From RGIG7213 sp045544195 (GTDB taxonomy: Bacteria; Bacillota; Clostridia; Oscillospirales; CAG-272): 64,000 bases of DNA. The stretch's first letter is position 1. Each line of letters starts with the position of its first letter. Shown piece by piece: positions 26,104 to 34,258 of the stretch. A model generated the notes under the pieces. The model ran no database searches. It was not told the DNA's origin and worked only from the letters and a program-made list of their open reading frames with translations. Location: contig JAZPYO010000034.1 of NCBI GenBank assembly GCA_045544195.1, forward strand, positions 1-64,000. The letters are read 5' to 3'. The position numbers were made by a program, and so were the translations under genes.

Positions 26104-27084
26104 ATGGATATAAATTATGCATCGAAGGTGTTGTCCTTGCCGTATGAATGTGTGATGAATGCACTCAAATCAGCAAACGCCGATCAGCTTCGTGTTATTA
26201 TATATGCCTGTTCAAACGAGCAGTTTATTACAGAACCGCATAAAAACCGCGCAAGAGCAGTAAAGGATCTGCAAATGCAGTGGTCGGACATTGAATCAGC
26301 TCTTGATTTCTGGCGTGATAAGGGAGCGTTTATTGATTCAGACAGAGAAGCAGATAAGGCGCATACGGTGAAAAGATCAAGCTCTGCCGACCTGCTTAAA
26401 AAGGATGCGCCCGAGTATACGGGTAAGGAAGCGGCAGAGATCATAGAAAAAAATATCACACTGCAAAGGCTTATTGACAAATGCGGTGCGATGCTCGGCA
26501 AGATGCTTAATAAAAACGAGGTATCGCATATAGTGTCGATGTATGACTATCTGCAGCTTTCCTCAGAATACATACAGGTTTTGTTTGAGTATTGCATAGA
26601 AAACGATAAAAAGTCTGTCGTATATATTTCAAGAATGGCATTCAGTATGTTTGACAGTGATATAACCACGGTTGAAGGCTTGAAGCTCATGCTTGAAGAG
26701 GAAAGAAAGAAAAACGATCTTCTTTACCGCATAAAAGAGCTGTTTGGTATCGGCGCGCGTACGCTTACAACAAGGGAAAAAAGCTGTATAAATAAGTGGA
26801 TAGACGAGTATAAGACTCCGTTTGAGCTTATAACAGAGGCGTATGAAATTACAGTAGATAAAACGGGTGATGCTTCCGTCGTATACGCAAATGCTATTCT
26901 GAAACGCTGGTTCGAGGCAGGATATACGACACTGGAGCAAACTAAGGCGGAGGCTGAAAGCTACAAAGCAAGCAAGAAGGCGAAGGAGCAAAAAAATCAG
27001 AATAACGCCAAAATGGGCAATTTTGATGAGGAAGAATTTTTAGATCTTGCTCTCAAAAGGAGCTACAAGGGCACAAATAATTAA
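26104..27084 (+). CDS. dnaD: DnaD-domain replication initiation protein
   Basis: Primosome protein of Firmicutes. An N-terminal winged-helix-like region (about 1-90), then the DnaB2/DnaD C-terminal domain with the terminal signature ANAILKRWFEAGYTTLEQ (about 261-278) and a charged, Lys/Glu-rich tail. 326 residues. It lies 17 bases before the DnaC/DnaI-like loader, the standard partner in helicase loading. GGAGGC precedes ATG. Confidence 0.88.
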   Translation: MDINYASKVLSLPYECVMNALKSANADQLRVIIYACSNEQFITEPHKNRARAVKDLQMQWSDIESALDFWRDKGAFIDSDREADKAHTVKRSSSADLLKKDAPEYTGKEAAEIIEKNITLQRLIDKCGAMLGKMLNKNEVSHIVSMYDYLQLSSEYIQVLFEYCIENDKKSVVYISRMAFSMFDSDITTVEGLKLMLEEERKKNDLLYRIKELFGIGARTLTTREKSCINKWIDEYKTPFELITEAYEITVDKTGDASVVYANAILKRWFEAGYTTLEQTKAEAESYKASKKAKEQKNQNNAKMGNFDEEEFLDLALKRSYKGTNN

Positions 27085-27101
27085 TACAGAGGGAATCTGC
27101 T

Positions 27102-28082
27102 ATGGCTTACAGAGATGATGTATATATATCGGTAAAGCGTGAGTTTGAGGAAAACTCTCAAAGGGCGCGAAGGGACGCCGAGCAGCGCCGCAGATCGCTG
27201 TCTGCAAAGTATCCTGAAATAGAAGAAGTAGAAAGAAAGCTCTCGCTGACAGCTCTTTCTGTTTTTAAGGCTGCAACCATGGGTACAGGTGAGCTTCAGT
27301 CCAGAATTGATGCCGTAAAGGCAGAAAATCAAATGCTTTTACAGCGCAGAAGAGAGCTTTTGAGATCATACGGATTTCCCGAAAACTATTTTGAACCCGC
27401 TTATAGCTGCAATATATGTAATGATTTGGGCTTCAAGGATGGCATAATGTGTCAGTGTATGCAAAGAAGACTGTCTGTCCGTATGCTTGAAATATCGGGC
27501 ATAGGCTCTCTTGCTAAAAAGATGCGTCTTGACAATTTTGATCTTTCGTATTATTCCGATGATCCTGACGGATACAGAAATATGCAAGCTACTTACAATG
27601 CAGTCAAAAGATTTTGTGATGACTTCAACGGAAGGGATGACGACAGTCTTCTGTTTTTAGGCAATACCGGTACTGGAAAAACTCATCTTTCCGTGGCAGC
27701 CGCCGTTGAGATAGTTAACAAGGGCTACTATGTTATCTACAATACATCACAGAATATTTTTGATGATTTTGTATATGATAAAACGCATATTTCCACAAAC
27801 GAAATATCGAGGGCGGAAAAGTATTTCAAATGTGAGCTTTTGGTAATAGACGATCTCGGTACGGAAAATATCACGCAATTTTCAATAGCATCCTTATACA
27901 ATCTTATAAACACGAGAAGATGTGACGGAAAAGCAACTATCATAAATACAAATCTTACGCATAAGGACTTGAGAAGCAAATATGATGACCGTATATTTTC
28001 ACGTCTTATGGGAGAATTTTCACCGTATCTCTTCAAGGGCAAGGACATACGTATGAAAAAGCTGATAGGACATATCGATTGA
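27102..28082 (+). CDS. dnaI: Helicase loader DnaI/DnaC-like AAA+ ATPase
   Basis: Loads the replicative helicase at origins. The N-terminal half (1-140) is charged and coiled and ends in a Cys cluster, CNICNDLG and MCQCM (Cys 103, 106, 117, 119), the zinc site of DnaI. The AAA+ domain has Walker A GNTGTGKTH (187-195), Walker B LLVIDDLGTE and sensor/arginine-finger regions (NTNLTHKDLRSKYDDRIFSRL). 326 residues. Pairs with the DnaD gene upstream. Confidence 0.92.
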   Translation: MAYRDDVYISVKREFEENSQRARRDAEQRRRSLSAKYPEIEEVERKLSLTALSVFKAATMGTGELQSRIDAVKAENQMLLQRRRELLRSYGFPENYFEPAYSCNICNDLGFKDGIMCQCMQRRLSVRMLEISGIGSLAKKMRLDNFDLSYYSDDPDGYRNMQATYNAVKRFCDDFNGRDDDSLLFLGNTGTGKTHLSVAAAVEIVNKGYYVIYNTSQNIFDDFVYDKTHISTNEISRAEKYFKCELLVIDDLGTENITQFSIASLYNLINTRRCDGKATIINTNLTHKDLRSKYDDRIFSRLMGEFSPYLFKGKDIRMKKLIGHID

Positions 28083-28130
28083 TCAGGCAAAAAAATATAT
28101 TTTAAATACACAGTAAAAAGGGAGCAGCTT

Positions 28131-29051
28131 ATGGATTATTTGTCGCTTGAGATTTCATTGGTCGCATTAATACCTGCGATCCTTTTGTGCATCTACGTAT
28201 ACGCGAAGGATAAAGTGGAAAAAGAGCCCGCAGGTCTATTGCTTATACTTTTTTCTGCAGGCGCGGCTGCCTGCATTCCATCATCGCTTCTTGAAAGAGC
28301 TATTGTCGGATGGTTTGACAAGCTGTTCGAAGCACAGGTGTCTTTCGGTCCTGACGGCACACCGTATTATCAGTCGGTATCGGCTGATATTGCGCACAAG
28401 GCGCTATGCTCGTTTTTGGGCTTTGCACTGATTCAGGTGATCGTAAAATGGCTGCTTGTCGTTCTGATAACCCGAAGGAGCAAGCATTTCAATTACCTTT
28501 TTGACGGCATCGTTTATTCGGTGTTCGTTTCTCTCGGATACGCAGCGTGCGAAAACATTTATTATGCGGCTGTAAACGGTTGGGACAGGCTTTCGTTGCG
28601 TACTGTAACAACGCTGCCGAGCCATCTGTTCGTCGGCATAGTTATGGGATACTGCTATACGCTCTGGCATTTTTATTCCGCAGCTCAGAAAAAAGAAAAG
28701 CAGCTTGTAGCTGACAAGATCCTGAATAAAAGAAAAATAAGATCGTCAGTTGTTTGGGGAGTTGTCAACGTTGCTATCCCCGTTGTACTGTTCGGCGTAT
28801 ATTCGTTTGCAGGCTCGTTTACAAGCGGTATTATGGTAACGCTTTTTTATGCTCTCGTAATCACAACGTATATATTCTGCTTTGTCAAAATACATAGCAT
28901 TGCAAAGAATGATACTGCGGGAACCGTTTTTGTCAACAGACTTATTTTAAAATTCCATCCCGAGCTTGATAAGTCATTCTTTAATAGGGAAAAAGCAGGC
29001 GATGCGGAGTCTGATGAAAACGGCATCGGAGGTGACTTCGATGCAGAATAA
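28131..29051 (+). CDS. PrsW-family membrane protein lacking the catalytic Glu pair
   Basis: Multi-pass membrane protein (306 residues, about eight helices) of the PrsW/CAAX-like protease superfamily. Three of four family motifs are kept: FDGIVY (124-129), ENIYY (141-145) and PSHLFVGIVMGY with His165. The first motif, normally EExxK, reads QVIVK (102-106), so both Glu residues are gone. The N-terminal KEPAGLLL after helix 1 is typical. It overlaps the next gene by 11 bases. It may be a non-catalytic homologue or an enzyme with altered chemistry. Confidence 0.82.
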   Translation: MDYLSLEISLVALIPAILLCIYVYAKDKVEKEPAGLLLILFSAGAAACIPSSLLERAIVGWFDKLFEAQVSFGPDGTPYYQSVSADIAHKALCSFLGFALIQVIVKWLLVVLITRRSKHFNYLFDGIVYSVFVSLGYAACENIYYAAVNGWDRLSLRTVTTLPSHLFVGIVMGYCYTLWHFYSAAQKKEKQLVADKILNKRKIRSSVVWGVVNVAIPVVLFGVYSFAGSFTSGIMVTLFYALVITTYIFCFVKIHSIAKNDTAGTVFVNRLILKFHPELDKSFFNREKAGDAESDENGIGGDFDAE

Positions 29052-30249
29052 AGGATTTAATTTAAGAGCTTCTTTGGCAATAGCATTAATTCTGGCATTT
29101 GCCGTGTGCTTTTCTTCGTGTGCCGATATACTCGGCACTCCCGATGCATTTTTACCCTATAATGATACGAATTCGGGCGCGAGCTTGGATACGTTTTCGC
29201 CTGATCTGTCACAGGGATACTATTATCAGCAATTGACTCCGCAAGAAAAAAATATATATGACGATCTTCTGAAGGAGATCAGAAACGGTGGCAATACTTG
29301 TACATTCACAAACGGCACGTATGCTGATTTTACAACGTGGGTAGAAAGGGCGGTGTTCGCCATCCATTATGAGCATCCTGAGCTGTTCTGGATCGCCTGC
29401 GGCTATTCATTCAGCTTTTCACAGGGCTTTCTTGATTCTCCGTCATCGTGTAAGGTCACGGTAAAGGAATACGATTTCTGGAAATACGTATCGAATAAGA
29501 AAAAGTATATCGACAGACTGAATGCAGAGGTCGATAAGGTAGCAGCTTTAGCAGATCAATGCTCAACAGATTATGATAAGGTAAAGTTTGTTCACGATTA
29601 CATAGCCTTGAATGCATTTTATGATTTTGACGGTCTTGCAGAGGCAAAAAAGACGATGGCTGATGAAAATTCGTTTTACATCTACACAGCATACGGCTGT
29701 CTTGTAAACGGTAAGACCGTATGCTCAGGCTATGCGAAGGCTTTTCAGCTTATTATGACAAAGCTCGGATATAACTGTATATACTATACCGGCCACGCAG
29801 GAGGTCCTCACGGATGGAACTGTATATATCTTGACGATCAGGCATATTGGATAGATATTACGTGGGATGATCCGTCAGATGAGGACTCGAAAGGAAATCT
29901 TCTGTACCCGAATGAAGCGACATACGAGTATTTTTGTATAAATTCAAATGAGCTTTCGGGAACGCATGTGCCGGATAATCTGTTTAAAGCACCTGAATGT
30001 GTATCGACGGATTTCGGCTTCCACGAGCATAGCGGATACATCCTCGATACCTATAATTTTGATAAGGCAAAACAGATACTTTCGCAGCAGGACGGCAAAA
30101 TATCATCAATAAAGTTTTCAAACGACATTGCTATGAATGAGGCTTATAAGGATCTTGTCAGCAACGGCAAAATATATAAGATATTTTCAGGCAAGGTTTC
30201 TGTTTCTTCCTCAATTCCGCACAGAACGATAACGTTTTATCAACAGTAA
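29041..30249 (+). CDS. Transglutaminase-like lipoprotein
   Basis: Surface lipoprotein: signal sequence with lipobox SSCAD (Cys about 24), then about 190 residues of unknown sequence, then a transglutaminase-like core. The triad is seen as Cys in VCSGYAKAFQ, His in PHGWNCIYL and Asp in WIDITWDDP. ATG 29041 is chosen because CGGAGGTGA precedes it; the frame itself is open further upstream inside the PrsW gene. 402 residues. The gene shares a transcript with the PrsW homologue. Transglutaminase-like folds act as proteases or cross-linkers; the substrate is unknown. Confidence 0.88.
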   Translation: MQNKGFNLRASLAIALILAFAVCFSSCADILGTPDAFLPYNDTNSGASLDTFSPDLSQGYYYQQLTPQEKNIYDDLLKEIRNGGNTCTFTNGTYADFTTWVERAVFAIHYEHPELFWIACGYSFSFSQGFLDSPSSCKVTVKEYDFWKYVSNKKKYIDRLNAEVDKVAALADQCSTDYDKVKFVHDYIALNAFYDFDGLAEAKKTMADENSFYIYTAYGCLVNGKTVCSGYAKAFQLIMTKLGYNCIYYTGHAGGPHGWNCIYLDDQAYWIDITWDDPSDEDSKGNLLYPNEATYEYFCINSNELSGTHVPDNLFKAPECVSTDFGFHEHSGYILDTYNFDKAKQILSQQDGKISSIKFSNDIAMNEAYKDLVSNGKIYKIFSGKVSVSSSIPHRTITFYQQ

Positions 30250-30255
30250 ATAAAA

Positions 30256-30296
30256 TGGACCGCAAGGCGAACGAAAATGCCTTACGGTCTTTTGTT
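30256..30296. terminator. Terminator between convergent genes
   Basis: GACCGCAAGGC (30258-30268) pairs with GCCTTACGGTC (30279-30289) with one mismatch, then TTTTGTTATT. On the other side the flank is less T-rich (ATTTTATTTA on the minus strand), so it may work in both directions. Confidence 0.78.
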
Positions 30297-30300
30297 ATTA

Positions 30301-31659
30301 TTATTTTACGGCTCTCATTACCGAAGAGTCGTTCATAAACGTTTCCATATTGTATAGCACGAGTATCTTTGAAATGTCATCCTGCGATGCGTACTGTGAA
30401 ACTGTTTTAAATTCCTCTCCGTTTGGAGTGTAGTAACGCATATCAAGAATTATCAGATCGTAGTGATAAGCAAGAAACGGAGCTACGCTGTGAGCAAAGC
30501 TGTCTTTAATAAGAACGAGCGTTTCACGCTTTTCGTCTGTATTCTTTTTTATTATCGTTATCGGATTGTTTCCGCCAAAAGACGTGTTGTCGTGACCTAA
30601 AAAAACGCTGTACTGATCGGCAGTATCAAGATATGACATATTGTAAAAGCCCTGATAGCTCGTAATTTCATTTCCGACGGGTATCGTCGTAGTAAACTCA
30701 TTATCTGAGTCAAAACGGAAAAGTGAGACCTTATCAGCACCCGTGGGGGCAATTCCTGCCTTTGCATAGACTGTTCCGAGAAAATCATCGCTCTGTATCT
30801 GAATATCAAAATCCTCAAGACTTAAGGGTGTTTCTCCGAATGAGTGCATAATTTCAACATAAGCGTAGTATGCGCCGAGCGTTGTCCAATGGTGGTCTGT
30901 TTTGTAATAAACGTATTCGCCGTCTTCATAACGCTCTGTAAGAGGAGTTAAAAGATCTATTGTTTTAAGCTCTGTCTTAGAGCAGGCATCCGAATACCGT
31001 GTCCAGAACTGAGCGTTTCTATCTGCAAACGCATTCGGTAAGTAAGAGCTTGAAACATCAACCGTTCTGCCTGCTACGGCGGTATAAAGCGTTGCGTTAT
31101 CCTTGATCTTAGTGTTCAGAAGATTTAAAAGCGTGACGTTTTTCTGTATCGTCGAAAGGGCATCCTCATCCGTCCTTTCAACGCTTTTCCCGTTTTCGTC
31201 TGTTATTTCGCCTGTAACTGTATCGGGATTTACAAGTCCGCCGTTGATAAACAGGATACCGTTTGACTGACGCTTGAGCATAGCAAGCTCGGTATAACCC
31301 TTAACGGTACGCAGAGTGTTTCTGGCGGGGAACTGATCTGCATAATAGTCAGCAATCTCATCAAACATACTGTCATTTTTTTCAATGGCTTGCTTTTCGT
31401 CGTATGTCATAAATATTTCATTGAAGCCTTGCTTAAATTCCTCTGCAAATCTTTCTGCCGATATTTCGGGCATCTGCTTTAAAGCGCGTTTTTCTTCGCC
31501 CGAGTATTCCTTATCGGGCAATGCCCAGAACAGTACGGTTATTCCGAAGATAAGAATCAGAAATATTACCATAGTAATAATGTCAGTCAGCTTTGTTTTT
31601 GAAGCCATTGAAAGCTGCTCATCAAGCAGTATTTCGGCTTCAGGCTTTTTATTGCTCAT
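30301..31659 (-). CDS. DHHW-family (AlgJ/AlgX-like) O-acetylation protein
   Basis: Membrane-anchored SGNH-like acetyl-transfer protein working with a membrane O-acyltransferase. One N-terminal helix (about 30-50), then an outer domain with the name-giving motif TDHHWTTLGAYYAYVE and the serine motif VLIKDSFAHSV. The 452-residue start is at ATG 31659, which has AAAGGAG on the minus strand; the longer frame to 31731 lacks one. The gene follows the MBOAT acyltransferase (stop-start 20 bases apart), giving an acetylation pair for peptidoglycan or an exopolysaccharide (target not known). Confidence 0.88.
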   Translation of the reverse strand: MSNKKPEAEILLDEQLSMASKTKLTDIITMVIFLILIFGITVLFWALPDKEYSGEEKRALKQMPEISAERFAEEFKQGFNEIFMTYDEKQAIEKNDSMFDEIADYYADQFPARNTLRTVKGYTELAMLKRQSNGILFINGGLVNPDTVTGEITDENGKSVERTDEDALSTIQKNVTLLNLLNTKIKDNATLYTAVAGRTVDVSSSYLPNAFADRNAQFWTRYSDACSKTELKTIDLLTPLTERYEDGEYVYYKTDHHWTTLGAYYAYVEIMHSFGETPLSLEDFDIQIQSDDFLGTVYAKAGIAPTGADKVSLFRFDSDNEFTTTIPVGNEITSYQGFYNMSYLDTADQYSVFLGHDNTSFGGNNPITIIKKNTDEKRETLVLIKDSFAHSVAPFLAYHYDLIILDMRYYTPNGEEFKTVSQYASQDDISKILVLYNMETFMNDSSVMRAVK

Positions 31660-31678
31660 TATGATAATTCTCCTTTCT

Positions 31679-33097
31679 TCAGAATCTGAAATATAAGAAC
31701 GGATTGAAGCTGGAATCAACGAGATATGCACAGCTTACAGCGAATACAGCAAATGCACCGACGGGCACGGCAATACGCCATATTTTACCCGCAGCCTCCT
31801 TTGAAAAATACAGCTTGTAAAACAGCTTTTTGGGCAGAGGGGTGCAAGCGATGCACAGTATTGCAACAAATACAAGATTTCGCATGATCTCATATCCGTC
31901 TGATGCGTTTATAAATCCGCCGTTTGTAACACCGAACATATTTTTAAGATATGCAATACCTGCGGGCAGATCCTCGAATACGAAGATCAGCCAACCGAAA
32001 AGCACAATGATAAGCGTGTAAATATGGCGGAAAAATGCAGGAATCTTTTCAAGCCATTTAAGCAGAAATCCCTTTTCAAGCATAAGAATTATGCCGTAGT
32101 ACAAGCCCCACAGTATGTAATTCCAGTATGCGCCGTGCCAGATGCCCGTCAAGAGCCATACGATAAGCAAATTTCGGTATGTTTTGAATTTACCGTTTCT
32201 CGATCCGCCAAGAGGGAAGTATACGTTATCTCTGAACCAGGTGGAAAGCGACATATGCCATCTGCGCCAGAATTCCGTGATGCTTTTGGAAATATAGGGA
32301 TAATTGAAGTTTTCAAGAAATCTGAAGCCGAGCATTTTGCCAAGACCGATAGCCATATCCGAGTATGCCGAAAAATCGAAATAAAGCTGGAATGAATAGC
32401 AGATTATACCGAACCACGCGGCAAGAACGCTTCGCTCGTCAGCGGGAATATCACGGAAATATTCCCATACCTGTCCTATTGCATTTGCAAAAACGATCTT
32501 TTTACCAAGACCCGCTATGAAGGTGCGAACACCCGAAGCGAAAAGCTCGATGCTTTCGTGACGCTCATTAAGCTCGGCGTCAACATCCTTGTAACGAACG
32601 ATAGGACCTGCGATAAGCTGAGGAAACAGCGTAACGTAAGCGCCGAATGAGGTTATTTTTTTCTGAACGTCGGCATCCTGTCTGTAAACGTCTATCACGT
32701 ACGAAAGAGCCTGGAACGTATAGAAGGATATACCGATCGGAAGTCCGAGTCCCAAAAGCGGGATATTGACACCGGGTATAAGATTAAGTATGCTTCCTAC
32801 GATAAAATCGTAATACTTGAAAAATCCGAGAATTGCGAGATTTATAACAACGCTTATTATCAGAGCAGCTTTCGCTTTCCGTCGGTCGTCCTTGAATTTA
32901 TCAACGAGATAACCGCATACATAGTCAACTATGATCGTGAAGATCATGAGGAAAACATATACAGGCTCTCCCCAACCGTAGAAAACAAGGCTGATAGCCA
33001 ATAGCCAAATGTTACGCCATTTTTTAGGACATAAAAAATATATGCCAAGGGCTATCGGCAGATAAAGAAATAAAAACTCCAAGCTTGAAAATACCAT
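31679..33097 (-). CDS. Membrane-bound O-acyltransferase (AlgI/DltB-like MBOAT)
   Basis: Carries acetyl groups across the membrane for O-acetylation. About 10-12 helices in 473 residues. Family features: N-terminal VFSSLEFLFLYLPIAL, SYVIDVYR, PQLIAGPIVRYKDV, ITEFWRRWHMSLSTWFRDNVY and the active His in WLLTGIWHGAYWNYILWG. ATG 33097 is chosen, where MVFSS matches the family start; the open frame extends 23 codons more. Operon with the DHHW protein. Confidence 0.93.
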   Translation of the reverse strand: MVFSSLEFLFLYLPIALGIYFLCPKKWRNIWLLAISLVFYGWGEPVYVFLMIFTIIVDYVCGYLVDKFKDDRRKAKAALIISVVINLAILGFFKYYDFIVGSILNLIPGVNIPLLGLGLPIGISFYTFQALSYVIDVYRQDADVQKKITSFGAYVTLFPQLIAGPIVRYKDVDAELNERHESIELFASGVRTFIAGLGKKIVFANAIGQVWEYFRDIPADERSVLAAWFGIICYSFQLYFDFSAYSDMAIGLGKMLGFRFLENFNYPYISKSITEFWRRWHMSLSTWFRDNVYFPLGGSRNGKFKTYRNLLIVWLLTGIWHGAYWNYILWGLYYGIILMLEKGFLLKWLEKIPAFFRHIYTLIIVLFGWLIFVFEDLPAGIAYLKNMFGVTNGGFINASDGYEIMRNLVFVAILCIACTPLPKKLFYKLYFSKEAAGKIWRIAVPVGAFAVFAVSCAYLVDSSFNPFLYFRF

Positions 33098-33131
33098 AAA
33101 TTTTATACCTGCACTATAACTTATTATAAAA

Positions 33132-33160
33132 ATTCTAATGTATTCATTACGTTTTTTCAA
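33132..33160 (-). promoter_or_regulatory. Promoter of the algI-DHHW pair
   Basis: Minus strand: TTGAAA (33160-33155), 17-base spacer, TAGAAT (33137-33132), about 35 bases before the MBOAT start. A second candidate lies further upstream at TTGACA (33248-33243). Confidence 0.55.
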
Positions 33161-33284
33161 GAGCAATTTGTATATTAATTGTGAAACGATTTATACGATT
33201 GATTAATTTTCAACAGAATTTTAAATGAAAAATTATGCAATATGTCAATAGAAAAGTTTTTTTATTAGTGGTAGAATGTATCCG

Positions 33285-33396
33285 ACAGAGTAGGATATAA
33301 AGCGTATGCAACATCGTTGCAGTGTCGGCGGAACGGGGAGTTGTCCGCCGAACGAATTGCCTTTCGGGCTGCGGTTTTATATCCGCATCCCGCTGG
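33285..33396 (+). promoter_or_regulatory. Tetrahydrofolate (THF) riboswitch
   Basis: Matches the THF-I class layout: AGAGTAG at the 5' side, GGATATAAA paired with TTTATATCC (about 33293-33301 with 33376-33384), an internal GCGT, the conserved block GAACGGGGAGTTGTC (compare GAAUGGGAUGUCGUC of known members), CGAACGA, GCGG and the 3' block CCGCATCCCGCT (33383-33394). It stands before a FolT-type transporter gene, the expected target. A candidate extended -10 TAGAAT is at 33272-33277. No alignment could be run. Confidence 0.85.
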
Positions 33397-33404
33397 CTTA
33401 CAAA

Positions 33405-33443
33405 AAATCGGCGAGGGGGCTTTCTGCCCTCTCGATTTGTTTT
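33405..33443 (+). terminator. Riboswitch-controlled terminator
   Basis: AAATCG and GAGGGGGC pair with GCCCTCT and CGATTT (about 33405-33438) followed by GTTTTCC. Its position between the aptamer and the folT start suggests transcription control by folate level. Confidence 0.72.
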
Positions 33444-33481
33444 CCTATGGGAAATTCTCTCTGTTCAGAAGAGAGGAAAAT

Positions 33482-34258
33482 ATGCTTAAGTACAAACTAA
33501 ACAGAAACGTCTTTATGTGCGGTATAGTGTTACTGATAATGCAGTTTTTGACGCTTGCCGTGCGAACGGTATCGTATGCGGCGGTCAAGGGCGTTCCGCT
33601 TACGTTAAAGGCTATAATACCGACAAGCGTGCCCAGGCTCTTTTTGTTCTGGGGAATGGGCATAGCAGGCGTGATCGTGCTGGTAGCTGCGTGCAGTATA
33701 AAAATGGGAAATGCACTGTATGCCGACGGGCGCGTTGCGACAACGCAGACGAGAACAAAAAAGCTCGTTATGTGCGCTTTGCTTCTTGCTATGTGCGGCG
33801 TCGTATCGCTTGTTGAAATAATGCCCGTGCAGGAAATGAAGATAACCTTTACGTTTCTTTTTATAGGACTGTGCGGATATTTATACGGTCCTGCAACAGG
33901 TATGGCGTTCGGCGCAGGTGCTGATATAGTGGGCTATATTATAAATCCCGCAGGAGGTATGCTTTTTCCCGGCTTTACACTTACTGCGCTGATAAGCGGT
34001 ATGCTTTACGGTGTGATCATGCACAGAAAAGCCACAGGAGCTAAAATGCCCCTGTGGCGTGTAATTACAGCAAAATGCGCCGATACGCTTATCTGCAATA
34101 TCATATTGAATACGTTTTGCTGCAGCTTACTGTACGGTGATACATTTATTGCGCTTTTGCCTATGCGTATTGCCAAAAACCTTATTATGCTGCCGTTCGA
34201 AGCAGCATTGCTGTTCGGCGCGGTCAAGCTGATGGAAAGGTACGGAAAGAATATTTAA
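33482..34258 (+). CDS. folT: Folate-family ECF transporter S component
   Basis: Substrate-binding membrane protein for folate uptake with an energy-coupling module encoded elsewhere. The C-terminal about 165 residues have the S-component helices and the folate-type stretch FTFLFIGLCGYLYGP, GAGADIVGYIINPAG, FPGFTLTALISGMLYG. An extra about 90 residues with two helices precede it, more than usual for FolT. ATG 33482 (GAGAGG upstream) is used although the frame is open much earlier, through the riboswitch. Its stop codon overlaps that of convergent murE. Confidence 0.9.
   Translation: MLKYKLNRNVFMCGIVLLIMQFLTLAVRTVSYAAVKGVPLTLKAIIPTSVPRLFLFWGMGIAGVIVLVAACSIKMGNALYADGRVATTQTRTKKLVMCALLLAMCGVVSLVEIMPVQEMKITFTFLFIGLCGYLYGPATGMAFGAGADIVGYIINPAGGMLFPGFTLTALISGMLYGVIMHRKATGAKMPLWRVITAKCADTLICNIILNTFCCSLLYGDTFIALLPMRIAKNLIMLPFEAALLFGAVKLMERYGKNI

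Noticed and set aside
33306..33500. Open frames through the folT leader
   Set aside because: They translate the riboswitch and terminator; FolT homology and ribosome site start at 33482.
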